Assembly: GCA_903905665.1 (NCBI GenBank)
Contig: CAIVHJ010000443.1
Location: 1-13,212, forward strand
Direction of reading: 5' to 3'
DNA from: an uncultured Phycisphaerales bacterium
GTDB lineage: Bacteria > Planctomycetota > Phycisphaerae > UBA1845 > CAIVHJ01
DNA length: 13,212 nt
The translations under genes and the position numbers were made by a program. Below are positions 1 through 6,713 of this stretch, one piece after another. The notes beneath the pieces were generated by a model, which was not told the DNA's origin, made no database searches, and saw only the letters and a program-made list of their open reading frames with translations. The number at the start of each line of letters is the position of its first letter. The stretch's first letter is position 1.

Positions 1-167
1 CGTATCGCCACTATGGCGCGAACGCGCTTTGCCGAGGGGTCTCTCGGATAGGCCGCGATAAAATCCTCATAACCTTGCATGTTGTCGCGCTGCACGGCTG
101 CGGCATAGCCGTCGCGTGGGCCGAGTTCGCCGATGGGCTTCCTGCGAATGGCGCCGGTTCGATCGGG
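1..167 (-). CDS. Partial coding fragment of an unrelated protein at the window edge
   Basis: The minus strand, in the frame whose plus-strand codons begin at position 3, is open from the window edge to about 302. From about 167 down to 1 it reads like real protein: PDRTGAIRRKPIGEL, then GYAAAVQRDN, then YEDFIAAYPRDPSAKRVRAI. The last part resembles a Tyr-x-x-Phe...Tyr-Pro-x-Asp-Pro...Arg-Val-Arg-Ala pattern that I associate, from memory only, with alphaproteobacterial proteins. No start or stop of the gene is in the window. Upstream of about 167 the frame loses this character, exactly where the + strand gene becomes recognisable. I infer a fragment of a different gene joined to the planctomycete-like sequence, either an assembly chimera or a genuine junction. 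I cannot name the protein. Confidence 0.4.
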
Positions 168-177
168 TGAACCGTCC

Positions 178-435
178 GGGGTCTGGTTCAACATCGGTTC
201 GACGGTTCTGCTGCCGGAAGTTTTCCTCAAGGCATTGTCCGTCGCGCGAAACCTCGGCGCCAATCTCGACGAGATCACCACCGTGAACATGGACATGATC
301 CGTCATTATCGACCTTCGCAAAACGTCATCGGTCGAACGGTCGCACCGGGACGAGGTCACGATCTGATCGGCCATCACGAAATCATGCTGCCGCTGCTGC
401 GAACAGCCATTCTTGAAAAGATGAACGAGAAATGA
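178..435 (+). CDS. C-terminal part of a conserved protein of unknown function (5'-truncated)
   Basis: The frame gives about 85 convincing residues starting GVWFNIGSTVLLPEVFLKAL and ending in a Gly-His-His-Glu-Ile-Met segment before the stop. An ATG exists at 133, but residues 133-177 do not look like the same protein, and the frame has stops at 49, 67 and 106, so the N-terminal part is missing. The pattern of LPEVFLKAL, ARNLG and an ...RHYRP... stretch resembles a conserved family I have seen in Planctomycetes but cannot name. The stop overlaps the start of the phosphatase gene by ATGA at 432-435, so the two were probably co-transcribed and translationally coupled. That linkage hints at sugar or heptose metabolism, but this is inference only. 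Confidence 0.5.
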   Translation, partial: GVWFNIGSTVLLPEVFLKALSVARNLGANLDEITTVNMDMIRHYRPSQNVIGRTVAPGRGHDLIGHHEIMLPLLRTAILEKMNEK

Positions 436-992
436 AAAAATCGGCCGTTTTTCTGGATCGAGACGGGACACTGATTGAGGATCCGGGATATCTATCTGAC
501 CCGGATCAGGTCCGGCTGCTTCCCGGTGCGGCATCAGCCGTCCGCCGATTGAATGAAGCCGGCTGCCTCGTGATCGTCGTGAGCAACCAGTCGGGCGTCG
601 CGCGGGGATTGATAACCGAATCCGACGTGGATGCAATTCACGAACGACTCCGAACGCTTCTGGCTGCCGAAGACGCGAGAATCGATGCCGTTTATTATTG
701 TCCGTTTTTCGACGGTCCCGAAGCCATCGTTGAGAAGTATCGGCGGGACAGCGACCTTCGCAAACCGAACCCCGGAATGCTGCTGTTGGCGGCAAAGGAA
801 CATCCGATTGATTTGAAATCGTCGTGGATGATCGGAGACAAAGACAGCGATGTTCTCGCCGGTCGATCCGCCGGTTGCCGAACGATTCTGATTGAGACCT
901 CAACCAACCCACCCCGCAATATTCATCCCCACTTCACTGCTGGATCGCTACCCACCGCCGTCGAAATCGTCCTGCAATCCGTCGCACGCTGA
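432..992 (+). CDS. gmhB: D-glycero-D-manno-heptose-1,7-bisphosphate 7-phosphatase-like HAD hydrolase
   Basis: This 186-residue protein is a HAD-superfamily IIIA phosphatase of the GmhB/HisB-N type. It would remove the 7-phosphate from heptose bisphosphate on the way to ADP-heptose for the LPS inner core, in the cytoplasm. Motif I is DRDGT (Asp9 nucleophile, Asp11 acid/base), motif II is SNQSG (51-55), the motif III lysine is in RKPNPGM (about 111), and motif IV is GDKDSD (135-140). Length matches GmhB. The zinc-binding loop is degenerate: the usual CPHH...CDC arrangement appears as CPFF (90-93)...SDL (107-109), leaving only the first cysteine. It overlaps the upstream gene by ATGA. The WaaF-type heptosyltransferase at 9161 supports a heptose role; a histidinol-phosphatase-like role is the alternative. 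Confidence 0.82.
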   Translation: MKKSAVFLDRDGTLIEDPGYLSDPDQVRLLPGAASAVRRLNEAGCLVIVVSNQSGVARGLITESDVDAIHERLRTLLAAEDARIDAVYYCPFFDGPEAIVEKYRRDSDLRKPNPGMLLLAAKEHPIDLKSSWMIGDKDSDVLAGRSAGCRTILIETSTNPPRNIHPHFTAGSLPTAVEIVLQSVAR

Positions 993-995
993 CGT

Positions 996-1367
996 TCATT
1001 GCGGTACGTCGAGGTATTCGCCGCACTTGGGGCAGTTCTCGACTTTGCCGCGACTCGTACCGGGAAAAACTGATTTCTCGCCGCATTCCTCGCAAACGGC
1101 TTCGACGCTTTCGGATGCCGTGGCGGATCGTTCCTGTGCCTTTGCCGCATCGTATTCCGCCAACAGGCGGCGCGCTTCATCCGCCTGTTCCGGTCGAACG
1201 ACCACCTTGATCGGATGAGACAAAAACCCCAATCCGTAAGTCATCGTTCCGGCGGCGTACCGATCCTTGACGAAGGCTTCAATGCCCTGATTGTCGAGCC
1301 ATGCGACAACAATATCGGCGTCTTCAATCGTCATCGCCTGATATATGCACGGCAGATCCTGCGACAT
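996..1367 (-). CDS. DUF2007-type small protein with C-terminal zinc ribbon
   Basis: The protein has 123 residues. The N-terminal 70 or so (IYQAMTIEDADIVVAWLDNQ, then HPIKVVVRPEQADEARRLL) match the DUF2007 pattern, a small ferredoxin-like fold described as a putative signal-transducing domain. A short Ala/Glu-rich linker follows, then a zinc ribbon with two CxxC knuckles, CEEC (92-95) and CPKC (112-115). The ATG start at 1367 is preceded on the minus strand by AAGGGAG about six bases away, a good ribosome-binding site. It converges tail to tail with the gmhB-like gene, with only three bases between. The molecular role is unknown; the fold suggests sensing or protein binding. Confidence 0.72.
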   Translation of the reverse strand: MSQDLPCIYQAMTIEDADIVVAWLDNQGIEAFVKDRYAAGTMTYGLGFLSHPIKVVVRPEQADEARRLLAEYDAAKAQERSATASESVEAVCEECGEKSVFPGTSRGKVENCPKCGEYLDVPQ

Positions 1368-1403
1368 GGGAACTCCCTTGAATGCTCGGATACACGAGTT
1401 ATT

Positions 1404-1982
1404 CTATTCTTCCAAAGACAGCTCGATTTCCAGCAGACGTTTCGACAAATCGGCAGACAGGGATCGTCGAACGACGTCGTCGATCAATCCCACGCTCAAC
1501 AAATCCGACACGTGGACTCGATCAATGTCTCGAAATGAAGTCAGTTTCATTTGTACCAACGCGGGCAGGTCAAGAATCCAGAATCCCCCCGCATCGCGCA
1601 CAATGCGATCCACCGCCGGAGAAGGGCACGGATAAGACGGACGAACCCGCTCCTCCGCCCAGACGAGATGAACCCCGCTTCGCTTGCTCGGTTCTTCGGG
1701 ATCGGTGAATATGACCATGCGTCGCAGATCGTGATACCCAAACCCCAAATCAGACATGACTTCTTTGATCCGGTTCCGATCGGACTTTTGGACGAGCAGA
1801 TCGATGTCTTTGGTGGTGCGCGTGGCGGCGGGGTCCACGGTGGCTACCCAAGCCGCGACGGCGTTCCCTCCGATCACGGCGTAGGGGATCCCGGCTGCTT
1901 CGAGAGCCGCCGTGACTCGCCTCAACCTTTTCTCAACGCGATCCACCGCCATGACATAAGCCCGAAAAGATACTTCGCTCAT
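1404..1982 (-). CDS. Nucleotidyltransferase-fold protein (AbiEii/MNT-like), function unknown
   Basis: The 192-residue protein has the minimal nucleotidyltransferase signature: GGNAVAAW (38-45), then TKDIDLLV with Asp59 and Asp61 as the metal-binding pair. A later conserved segment, LVQMKLTSFRD...DLLSVGLID, is typical of a solitary family I recall as common in Planctomycetes. The expected third acidic residue is not obvious: the strand that would carry it reads GVHLVWAEE. So it may be a weak or inactive transferase. No partner toxin or HEPN gene lies next to it; its neighbours are the DUF2007 protein and the zinc-ribbon membrane protein, both on the same strand. The start at 1982 is the first Met; Met11 is an alternative, since the SD is poorly placed. 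Confidence 0.68.
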   Translation of the reverse strand: MSEVSFRAYVMAVDRVEKRLRRVTAALEAAGIPYAVIGGNAVAAWVATVDPAATRTTKDIDLLVQKSDRNRIKEVMSDLGFGYHDLRRMVIFTDPEEPSKRSGVHLVWAEERVRPSYPCPSPAVDRIVRDAGGFWILDLPALVQMKLTSFRDIDRVHVSDLLSVGLIDDVVRRSLSADLSKRLLEIELSLEE

Positions 1983-2024
1983 CCCGGTATTCTACCCCTG
2001 CAAAAACGCACTCCGCAAGCAGCC

Positions 2025-2849
2025 TCAGCGAGCAGACTTGCGTTCGTGGACAACGGCAATCCGAAATCTATCCACTAAACCGACCAAAGTTATACTCGAA
2101 ATGGCCGTTGCAATCGACGCCACGATTAGGATAACAATCCACACCTGTCCCAAAAAACGCTGAAGAGGAGAGAACGCCATCACCAAGATTGAAAAGCAGT
2201 GGACGATCAGAAGAAAAACGAACACGAAGTAACGAAGTCGAATCCAGCGGTGCCATTTTTGTTGCTCGAGACGCTTTCCGAATGGACGCAATCCCCGCAG
2301 GAAACTCAGAATACCCAACAAGAAAAAACATACAAGGACTTCCAGCACGATACCCACAGATGATGAGGTCGTTACGTAAAGCCAGATCAGAAGAATCACA
2401 ACAGCCCCGAGGCATCCTTGTGTCACACGGCGAGGGGAAACGACAGATTCAGCAAGATAAGACCGTGGTTCCTGGGAGGTGATGAAGATCACACCGAGAG
2501 TCATTCCAGCAGCAGACAACCAAAACAGTGAAATGAGAACGCGTTTCGAAACGAAAAGGAGGAGTGGAATCGATTCATGAAGTTCAGGCAAGAATAACTC
2601 AACCAGCAGCACAAGCAGAAGAATAACAGATGAAAGGGTAAGGAATGTGAATGCGACGATGAAAAGTTTGGTACCGAGAAGAATGCGATCGACCCACTGT
2701 CGGTCGGCGTAGCGCAGCAGATCACCATAGCAGGAATCTTGAACGTCGGCATTGCATTCGGGGCATTTCGAGGATGGCTGTAATCCACGCAGGTTGTAGC
2801 CGCATTTGACGCACAGCAGATCGGTTTGAATTGGGGTGTCGAGGTTCAT
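2025..2849 (-). CDS. Zinc-ribbon polytopic membrane protein, planctomycete type
   Basis: The 274-residue protein opens with a zinc ribbon, C13-x-x-C16-GYNLRGL...C29-P-E-C32, followed by about six hydrophobic segments (roughly 60-88, 105-128, 145-163, 166-188, 206-228 and 236-262). No enzymatic motif is visible. The CxxCGYNLRGL...CPEC ribbon in front of membrane helices is, to my knowledge, a hallmark of many planctomycete proteins of unknown role, and it is one reason for the taxonomic call. Its ATG overlaps the plsY stop as ATGA (2846-2849), so it is probably translated by coupling to plsY. It may act in the membrane with PlsY, but that is inference from position only. Confidence 0.75.
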   Translation of the reverse strand: MNLDTPIQTDLLCVKCGYNLRGLQPSSKCPECNADVQDSCYGDLLRYADRQWVDRILLGTKLFIVAFTFLTLSSVILLLVLLVELFLPELHESIPLLLFVSKRVLISLFWLSAAGMTLGVIFITSQEPRSYLAESVVSPRRVTQGCLGAVVILLIWLYVTTSSSVGIVLEVLVCFFLLGILSFLRGLRPFGKRLEQQKWHRWIRLRYFVFVFLLIVHCFSILVMAFSPLQRFLGQVWIVILIVASIATAISSITLVGLVDRFRIAVVHERKSAR

Positions 2850-3493
2850 AATTTATTTTCGGTACCCTGGCGCAGTCGCCTGATGTTGGCGCGATGGCGG
2901 ATGATGACCAGCAGTGTCAGTGCGATTGAAAATGCGACGATCGGCCATTGCGTCAGTAAGGGTTGGTCGGAAATCAGGGGATGCAAAGCGCAAACCAAAA
3001 TCGGAAATGCGACCGCCGCCGCAAGCGATCCGGCGGATACATAACGCGTCCGCGATGTCACCACCGCCCAGATCAAAAATGCAACCAAACCCGGCCACGT
3101 CAAATCGGGATAAATGCCCATGACGGCGCCCAATGCCGTGGCGACGCCCTTGCCGCCCTTGAATCGCAAGAAAATTGGAAACACATGACCCAATATCGTC
3201 ACCATCGCAATCAGCAACCACAAACCGTACCCCCCCGCCGTCAACGCAACGACCGTGCTCTTGATCCACATCCCCCCCACCAGCGTCGGAATCAGTCCCT
3301 TGAGCACGTCGAGTGCGAACGCCAACATCCCCCATCGCCTGCCCAGCACACGGCCGACGTTGGTGGCGCCGATGTTCCCGCTGCCCTGCGTTCGGATGTC
3401 GATTCCCTTGAACCGGCCGATGAGATATCCGAACGGAATGCTCCCGATGAGGTAAGCACTGAAGAGCATTAATGTTGTGGACAAGAGGTTCAC
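2846..3493 (-). CDS. plsY: Glycerol-3-phosphate acyltransferase PlsY
   Basis: PlsY is an integral inner-membrane enzyme that transfers an acyl group from acyl-phosphate to glycerol-3-phosphate, giving lysophosphatidate for phospholipid synthesis. The 215-residue length fits. Family motifs are clear: SGNIGATNVGRVLG (38-51), LDVLKG (61-66), and GHVFPIFLRFKGGKGVATA (102-120), with several membrane helices between. The start is GTG at 3491-3493, preceded on the minus strand by GGAG five bases upstream; no better ATG is nearby. The zinc-ribbon membrane protein gene follows with an ATGA overlap. Confidence 0.93.
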   Translation of the reverse strand: MNLLSTTLMLFSAYLIGSIPFGYLIGRFKGIDIRTQGSGNIGATNVGRVLGRRWGMLAFALDVLKGLIPTLVGGMWIKSTVVALTAGGYGLWLLIAMVTILGHVFPIFLRFKGGKGVATALGAVMGIYPDLTWPGLVAFLIWAVVTSRTRYVSAGSLAAAVAFPILVCALHPLISDQPLLTQWPIVAFSIALTLLVIIRHRANIRRLRQGTENKL

Positions 3494-3804
3494 GATTACT
3501 CCGCTAAAGTGTCACGTTAAGATGGGTTCGTTTGGTAATTTTAATATGGGGGGTACCCCTCCGCAAATTGCCTTCAGGTGGCGCGCAGTATGACCGAAGG
3601 CAGCATCGCTCCGTATATATAACTTACTCAGTGGTCTGTTCGCTGCGGGTTGCTCGACGTTTGTGGCGCGGGAAAAGAGGTTCCAAGCCATACGCCGGGA
3701 TAGCATTAGTACAAATGTGAAAAATTGTTTTCGTACAGTTTTGACCAATCCGGAGTGCCTCTTTCGATTGTTTTTCGTGGCGTTTGTTCAGTACCTGGTG
3801 CCCG
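3494..3804. other. 311-bp gap without a convincing gene
   Basis: No reading frame here resembles a protein. The stretch separates the 3' end of the glycosyltransferase gene from the plsY start, both on minus, so it must hold the plsY leader and promoter. It contains a perfect palindrome GGGGTACCCC (3550-3559) and an inverted repeat GCCTTC/GAAGGC (3570-3575 and 3596-3601) with a 20-base loop, plus A+T-rich patches near 3540 and 3615. I see no clear sigma70 promoter and no T-tract terminator. Confidence 0.5.
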
Positions 3805-4986
3805 TTACTTTGTTCTCGCACATCCTGAGAGCAATTCCTGATAGAGATGAAAGACTTCTTCGGCGTGGCGTTTCATGCTGAGTTGCCGGACGAGTTGCGG
3901 TCGGCGGTTTTGCAGGTTCGCTCGGTAATGCGGCTGGAGCAAATCGACGACGGATTCGGCGAGGGACTTGATGTCGTCGGGCGTGTCGAGTATGCGGCCG
4001 GTCACGCCGTTTTCGATGATCTCGGCGGCGCCGTTGAATCGGGTCGTCACACAAGGGAGTCCGTGGAGCATGGCTTCCAGAACGGTGCGACTGCATGGGT
4101 CGTAATACGTGGGATGCACCAGCACGTCGGCGGCATGGTAGAACGGCTCGATGGGCGATACCGGCCCCGCGAAATGAACGCGATCAGCCACACCCAGTCG
4201 TCGCGCCAGACGGTGATAGGGACGAGGATTGGATTTTCCGGCGATCAGCGTGTGAATCGGAATCGATTGTCCTTCGACGATACGGTGCAAAGCCGTAATC
4301 CAGGGAGCAACGCCCTTGAGTTTGAAATTGTGCCCGACCAACAGAGCAACCACATCGGAATCCGCAATGCCGAATTGATCGCGAATGCGGCGGCGATATT
4401 CGTCGTGCTGCGCCGCAGAAACCTCGGCGGCGTCCACCCCGTTGAATATCTTGCGAATGCAGGAGGAATCGAGGTTGTAGTGGTCTCGCAGTTGCCGACA
4501 GACATAATCCGACAGCGCAATCACAACCGGCGGCGGATTTCGCGTCAGGAGGCGTCGTTCGAGTTTGAGCATCGACTGCTGCTTGAGGTTGAATCGGTTG
4601 GCGAATTGCTTGAGGGCGCGACGGAATCCCGGCGGTTGGAGGGCGAGATTCCGGGCAACGGTTTCGGGGACGGTTCCACCGCGAGGTTCATAGACGTCCG
4701 CCGTCATACAGGGCGTGATCGCATGGACGAGGTCGAAATCGTGATCGACGAGCATCGCATCAACTGCCCGCGAAAACTTGAGCGTCCGCCGATAACGAAA
4801 CCAACTCGCGGCAGGAACCAGGCGACAATCAACACCGGTTGTGTTCGCTGGAGATGATCGCGTGAATACCGTGACACGACAACCCATCGCCCCGAGGTGA
4901 CGAGCAAATTGCGCCGTGGACGTTTCCGCTCCACCCCGCGTCTCATCCAGATATTCTATGACCAACGCGATCTTCATTTGTTTCAT
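3805..4986 (-). CDS. GT4-family (WaaG/RfaG-like) glycosyltransferase
   Basis: The 393-residue protein has the GT-B two-domain plan. The N-terminal acceptor domain contains the glycine-rich loop RGGAE (17-21). The C-terminal nucleotide-sugar domain contains NFKLKG (220-225), IAGKSN, and the GT4 E-x7-E type region HPTYYDPCSRTVLEAMLHG (291-309), followed by PCVTTRFNGAAEII. The HPTYYDP...LEAM pattern is closest to WaaG/RfaG, which adds the first outer-core hexose to LPS heptose. It would act at the cytoplasmic face. The start overlaps the HEPN gene stop as ATGA (4983-4986); Met4 is an alternative start. Co-orientation with waaF and the WaaP-like kinase supports an LPS-core role. The exact sugar cannot be read from sequence. 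Confidence 0.87.
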   Translation of the reverse strand: MKQMKIALVIEYLDETRGGAETSTAQFARHLGAMGCRVTVFTRSSPANTTGVDCRLVPAASWFRYRRTLKFSRAVDAMLVDHDFDLVHAITPCMTADVYEPRGGTVPETVARNLALQPPGFRRALKQFANRFNLKQQSMLKLERRLLTRNPPPVVIALSDYVCRQLRDHYNLDSSCIRKIFNGVDAAEVSAAQHDEYRRRIRDQFGIADSDVVALLVGHNFKLKGVAPWITALHRIVEGQSIPIHTLIAGKSNPRPYHRLARRLGVADRVHFAGPVSPIEPFYHAADVLVHPTYYDPCSRTVLEAMLHGLPCVTTRFNGAAEIIENGVTGRILDTPDDIKSLAESVVDLLQPHYRANLQNRRPQLVRQLSMKRHAEEVFHLYQELLSGCARTK

Positions 4987-6383
4987 TTATCCGCTGGAAA
5001 CCCGGCCGGGTCTCCGCATTGATCCACCATGTCGTTGCTGACCCGCAGTTCCTGAGATTGCTGTGATAAACCCAAGATGCGGGATTTCCAATAATCGTCA
5101 CCGAAGTATAAATTGGGATTGGAGTCTCTCAGCAATCGCTTAACTAAGCTGCGCAATGTTTCGGTTACATGCAAGGCTGCATCTTTGAGAGAGAACTTTC
5201 TCTTGCCGATAGAAATGTCGCTCAGTTCGCTTCCATGAACAAGCTTACTACGGATATCGTAGATATCACGCGCCTCGCGAAATTTTTCCATTCGCTCTTC
5301 TGGCTTTTCAAACAGGCTTGCGTAATTCATAGAGAAACGATAGCGAAGTTCTCCCTGATCCTTCCCTCCCAGAAGGATAGCTTCCATTCCGATAGCGGAA
5401 TCAATGATTTTATCTCTCGGGTCGCTCCTTACGCCGGCGATGGCCAATCGCTGGCAGGCCATCTCAAGTGCAGGATGATGCACCGCCTTCAACAATCTGT
5501 AGTGCTTAAGGAAATCGTGTACCTCATCCGGGCAAAGTTCATAAGCACCTAGCGGGATATAATCCAGGTGCCGACGACTCGTTGTCCCGGGTATCAAAGG
5601 ATTGTTATCGGTGGATGAAATCCATTGGCCTTGAATTCCAATAGGGCCGCTCTTAAACGTTCGGAATGCTAGCTCAATTCGCTGAAGCATTTGGTTGAGT
5701 TCAACAAAGGGTTCGGATGGGAGCGGACCAGCATCATTTGTCGTTGTGACCCGTGTGTTGATTTTAGTTATGAATGCACACCTTTGAACCGAGAAGTCCC
5801 CCATTGAACCTGGAAGCACGATCCGACGACCATACAACTCCGTCAATTCATCATCAGTCATCTGACGGATTTGCCACTGGTCCTCCGCCAAAACAGTGCT
5901 AGCGCCTGAAAGGGTAAGGTTGACAATGGGAGCGACAATCTTGAGTTCGATAGTTGGTTGTTCAAACGAATCGAGAAATCGCTGGATAAACTCATCCAAC
6001 TGCGTGGACTCGATTGAGCACGAGTTGAATTGCTCCAATAGGTTGTTTAACGCGATTCGGAGTAAGTACGCAGCATCGATTCGGAAGTGTCCGGTTTCAG
6101 GTGTACCGACCGATGTCCCATACCATGGAAAACACTTTCTCAAGTCCTTAATCAATGGTTGAAGCACTTGTTCCTCGAACCTCAATCCAATCATGTTAGG
6201 ACGTGATCGTTTTTCAATCACCCACTTGCATGTTCGTTGATCAATGCGCTGCACCTTGATGTAGTCGTATGTTTCCGTACCTCGTTTCTTCACTATGCCT
6301 AACGTTACCTTCAGAACCTCCGCAAAGGACTTCTTAAGATCCTCGCGCATCAGATTCTTATTCTCTTGAATGAGGTTGTCCAT
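4983..6383 (-). CDS. HEPN-domain protein (Apea-like) of unknown role
   Basis: The 466-residue protein has a C-terminal all-helical HEPN domain (about 300-420). Its core reads SAIGMEAILLGG, LRYRFSMNYASLF, then DIYDIRSKLVHGSEL, giving the RX4H ribonuclease-type motif with Arg378 and His383. This matches the Apea-like HEPN group, seen in phage-defence and other uncharacterised proteins. The first 300 residues are not recognised. The Tyr of the HepT RX4HXY motif is absent, so this is not a typical HepT toxin. The gene is visibly more A+T-rich than its neighbours, but its last dozen codons (from about 5020 down) are G+C-rich and run into the glycosyltransferase start by ATGA. No strong SD precedes 6383; Met12 is an alternative start. 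I infer an acquired gene inside the LPS cluster. Confidence 0.7.
   Translation of the reverse strand: MDNLIQENKNLMREDLKKSFAEVLKVTLGIVKKRGTETYDYIKVQRIDQRTCKWVIEKRSRPNMIGLRFEEQVLQPLIKDLRKCFPWYGTSVGTPETGHFRIDAAYLLRIALNNLLEQFNSCSIESTQLDEFIQRFLDSFEQPTIELKIVAPIVNLTLSGASTVLAEDQWQIRQMTDDELTELYGRRIVLPGSMGDFSVQRCAFITKINTRVTTTNDAGPLPSEPFVELNQMLQRIELAFRTFKSGPIGIQGQWISSTDNNPLIPGTTSRRHLDYIPLGAYELCPDEVHDFLKHYRLLKAVHHPALEMACQRLAIAGVRSDPRDKIIDSAIGMEAILLGGKDQGELRYRFSMNYASLFEKPEERMEKFREARDIYDIRSKLVHGSELSDISIGKRKFSLKDAALHVTETLRSLVKRLLRDSNPNLYFGDDYWKSRILGLSQQSQELRVSNDMVDQCGDPAGFPADK
5000..5011. repeat. Perfect 12-bp palindrome before the glycosyltransferase start
   Basis: ACCCGGCCGGGT is a perfect dyad inside the last codons of the HEPN gene, 14 bp upstream of the glycosyltransferase ATG. 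Flanking GGA/TCC triplets extend the symmetry with one mismatch. It could be a protein-binding site or chance in G+C-rich DNA. Confidence 0.4.
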
Positions 6384-6491
6384 TACGAAATGCTTTCCCT
6401 ATTTGTTGTTTAACACTTTACTTAGGTTGACCGACTTTTGGAAGACAAAATGCATAATGGACAGTCAGCTATTTCCGCGTTGCTCAGATTC

Positions 6492-6713
6492 TCAACCCAA
6501 TCCATGCTTTCGGCTGTGTTGCGCGATTCTATTTGTTTTTGCTTCGATCTGTCGGAATGTCGCCTTGTGCTCCGGGGTTAGTTTAGAAACTGTCTCAACT
6601 GTGTGGCACAGGCATCTTGCCTGTGAATCACCGGCTGGAAGCCGGTGCCACAAAGAGTTTTGAGATAGTTTCTTAGTCATGACCGCATATTGCCTGTAAA
6701 ACCGGAGTCGATC
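6492..6713 (-). pseudogene. Orphan 3' end of a WaaP/InaA-type kinase gene
   Basis: Read on minus, this encodes the last 70 or so residues of the kinase found intact at 8058-9164: DRLRFYRQYAVMTKKLSQN, the MITE-encoded insert, then EHKATFRQIEAKTNRIAQHS and the same stop. No kinase N-terminus is present; upstream in the same direction is the fic gene. In the 31 codons after the MITE the two copies differ by 10 bases but only 3 residues (N/T, L/F, R/Q), with no indel or stop. That pattern suggests divergence while both were still under protein-level selection, so the tail may come from a second kinase paralogue or a related strain. Confidence 0.75.
6586..6672. mobile_element. 87-bp palindromic MITE-like element, copy B
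   Basis: On the minus strand the element runs from GAAACTATCTCAA to TTGAGACAGTTTC, 13-bp terminal inverted repeats with one mismatch. TAA flanks both ends, consistent with a 3-bp target duplication. Inside are inverted repeats GTGGCAC/GTGCCAC bracketing two perfect hairpins, CACAGGCA-TCT-TGCCTGTG and CACCGGCT-GGA-AGCCGGTG on the plus strand. No protein is encoded, so any transposition would need a transposase supplied in trans. With the 3-bp duplication it adds 90 bp. Confidence 0.7.

Larger units (their letters stand above)
6485..6713. repeat. 229-bp direct repeat, copy B (orphan kinase tail)
   Basis: This segment aligns without gaps to 8051-8279 with 20 mismatches (about 91% identity). Its boundary at 6713 falls within the stop codon of the fic gene. 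The part from 6485 to 6600 has 17 mismatches in 116 bases, while 6601-6713 has only 3 in 113. It includes the MITE-like element at 6586-6672. Confidence 0.92.

Noticed and set aside
67..912. Long minus-strand open frame opposite the gmhB-like gene
   Set aside because: Arg- and Ser-rich translation without motifs; it lies antisense to a clear HAD phosphatase and is a codon-usage shadow.
1404..1982. HepT-MntA pair between this nucleotidyltransferase and the HEPN gene
   Set aside because: They are about 3 kb apart in different gene groups, the HEPN lacks the HXY Tyr, and the third catalytic acid of the transferase is not evident.
3847..4857. 336-residue + strand open frame
   Set aside because: It lies antisense to the glycosyltransferase gene, whose motifs are unmistakable, and has no recognisable domain.
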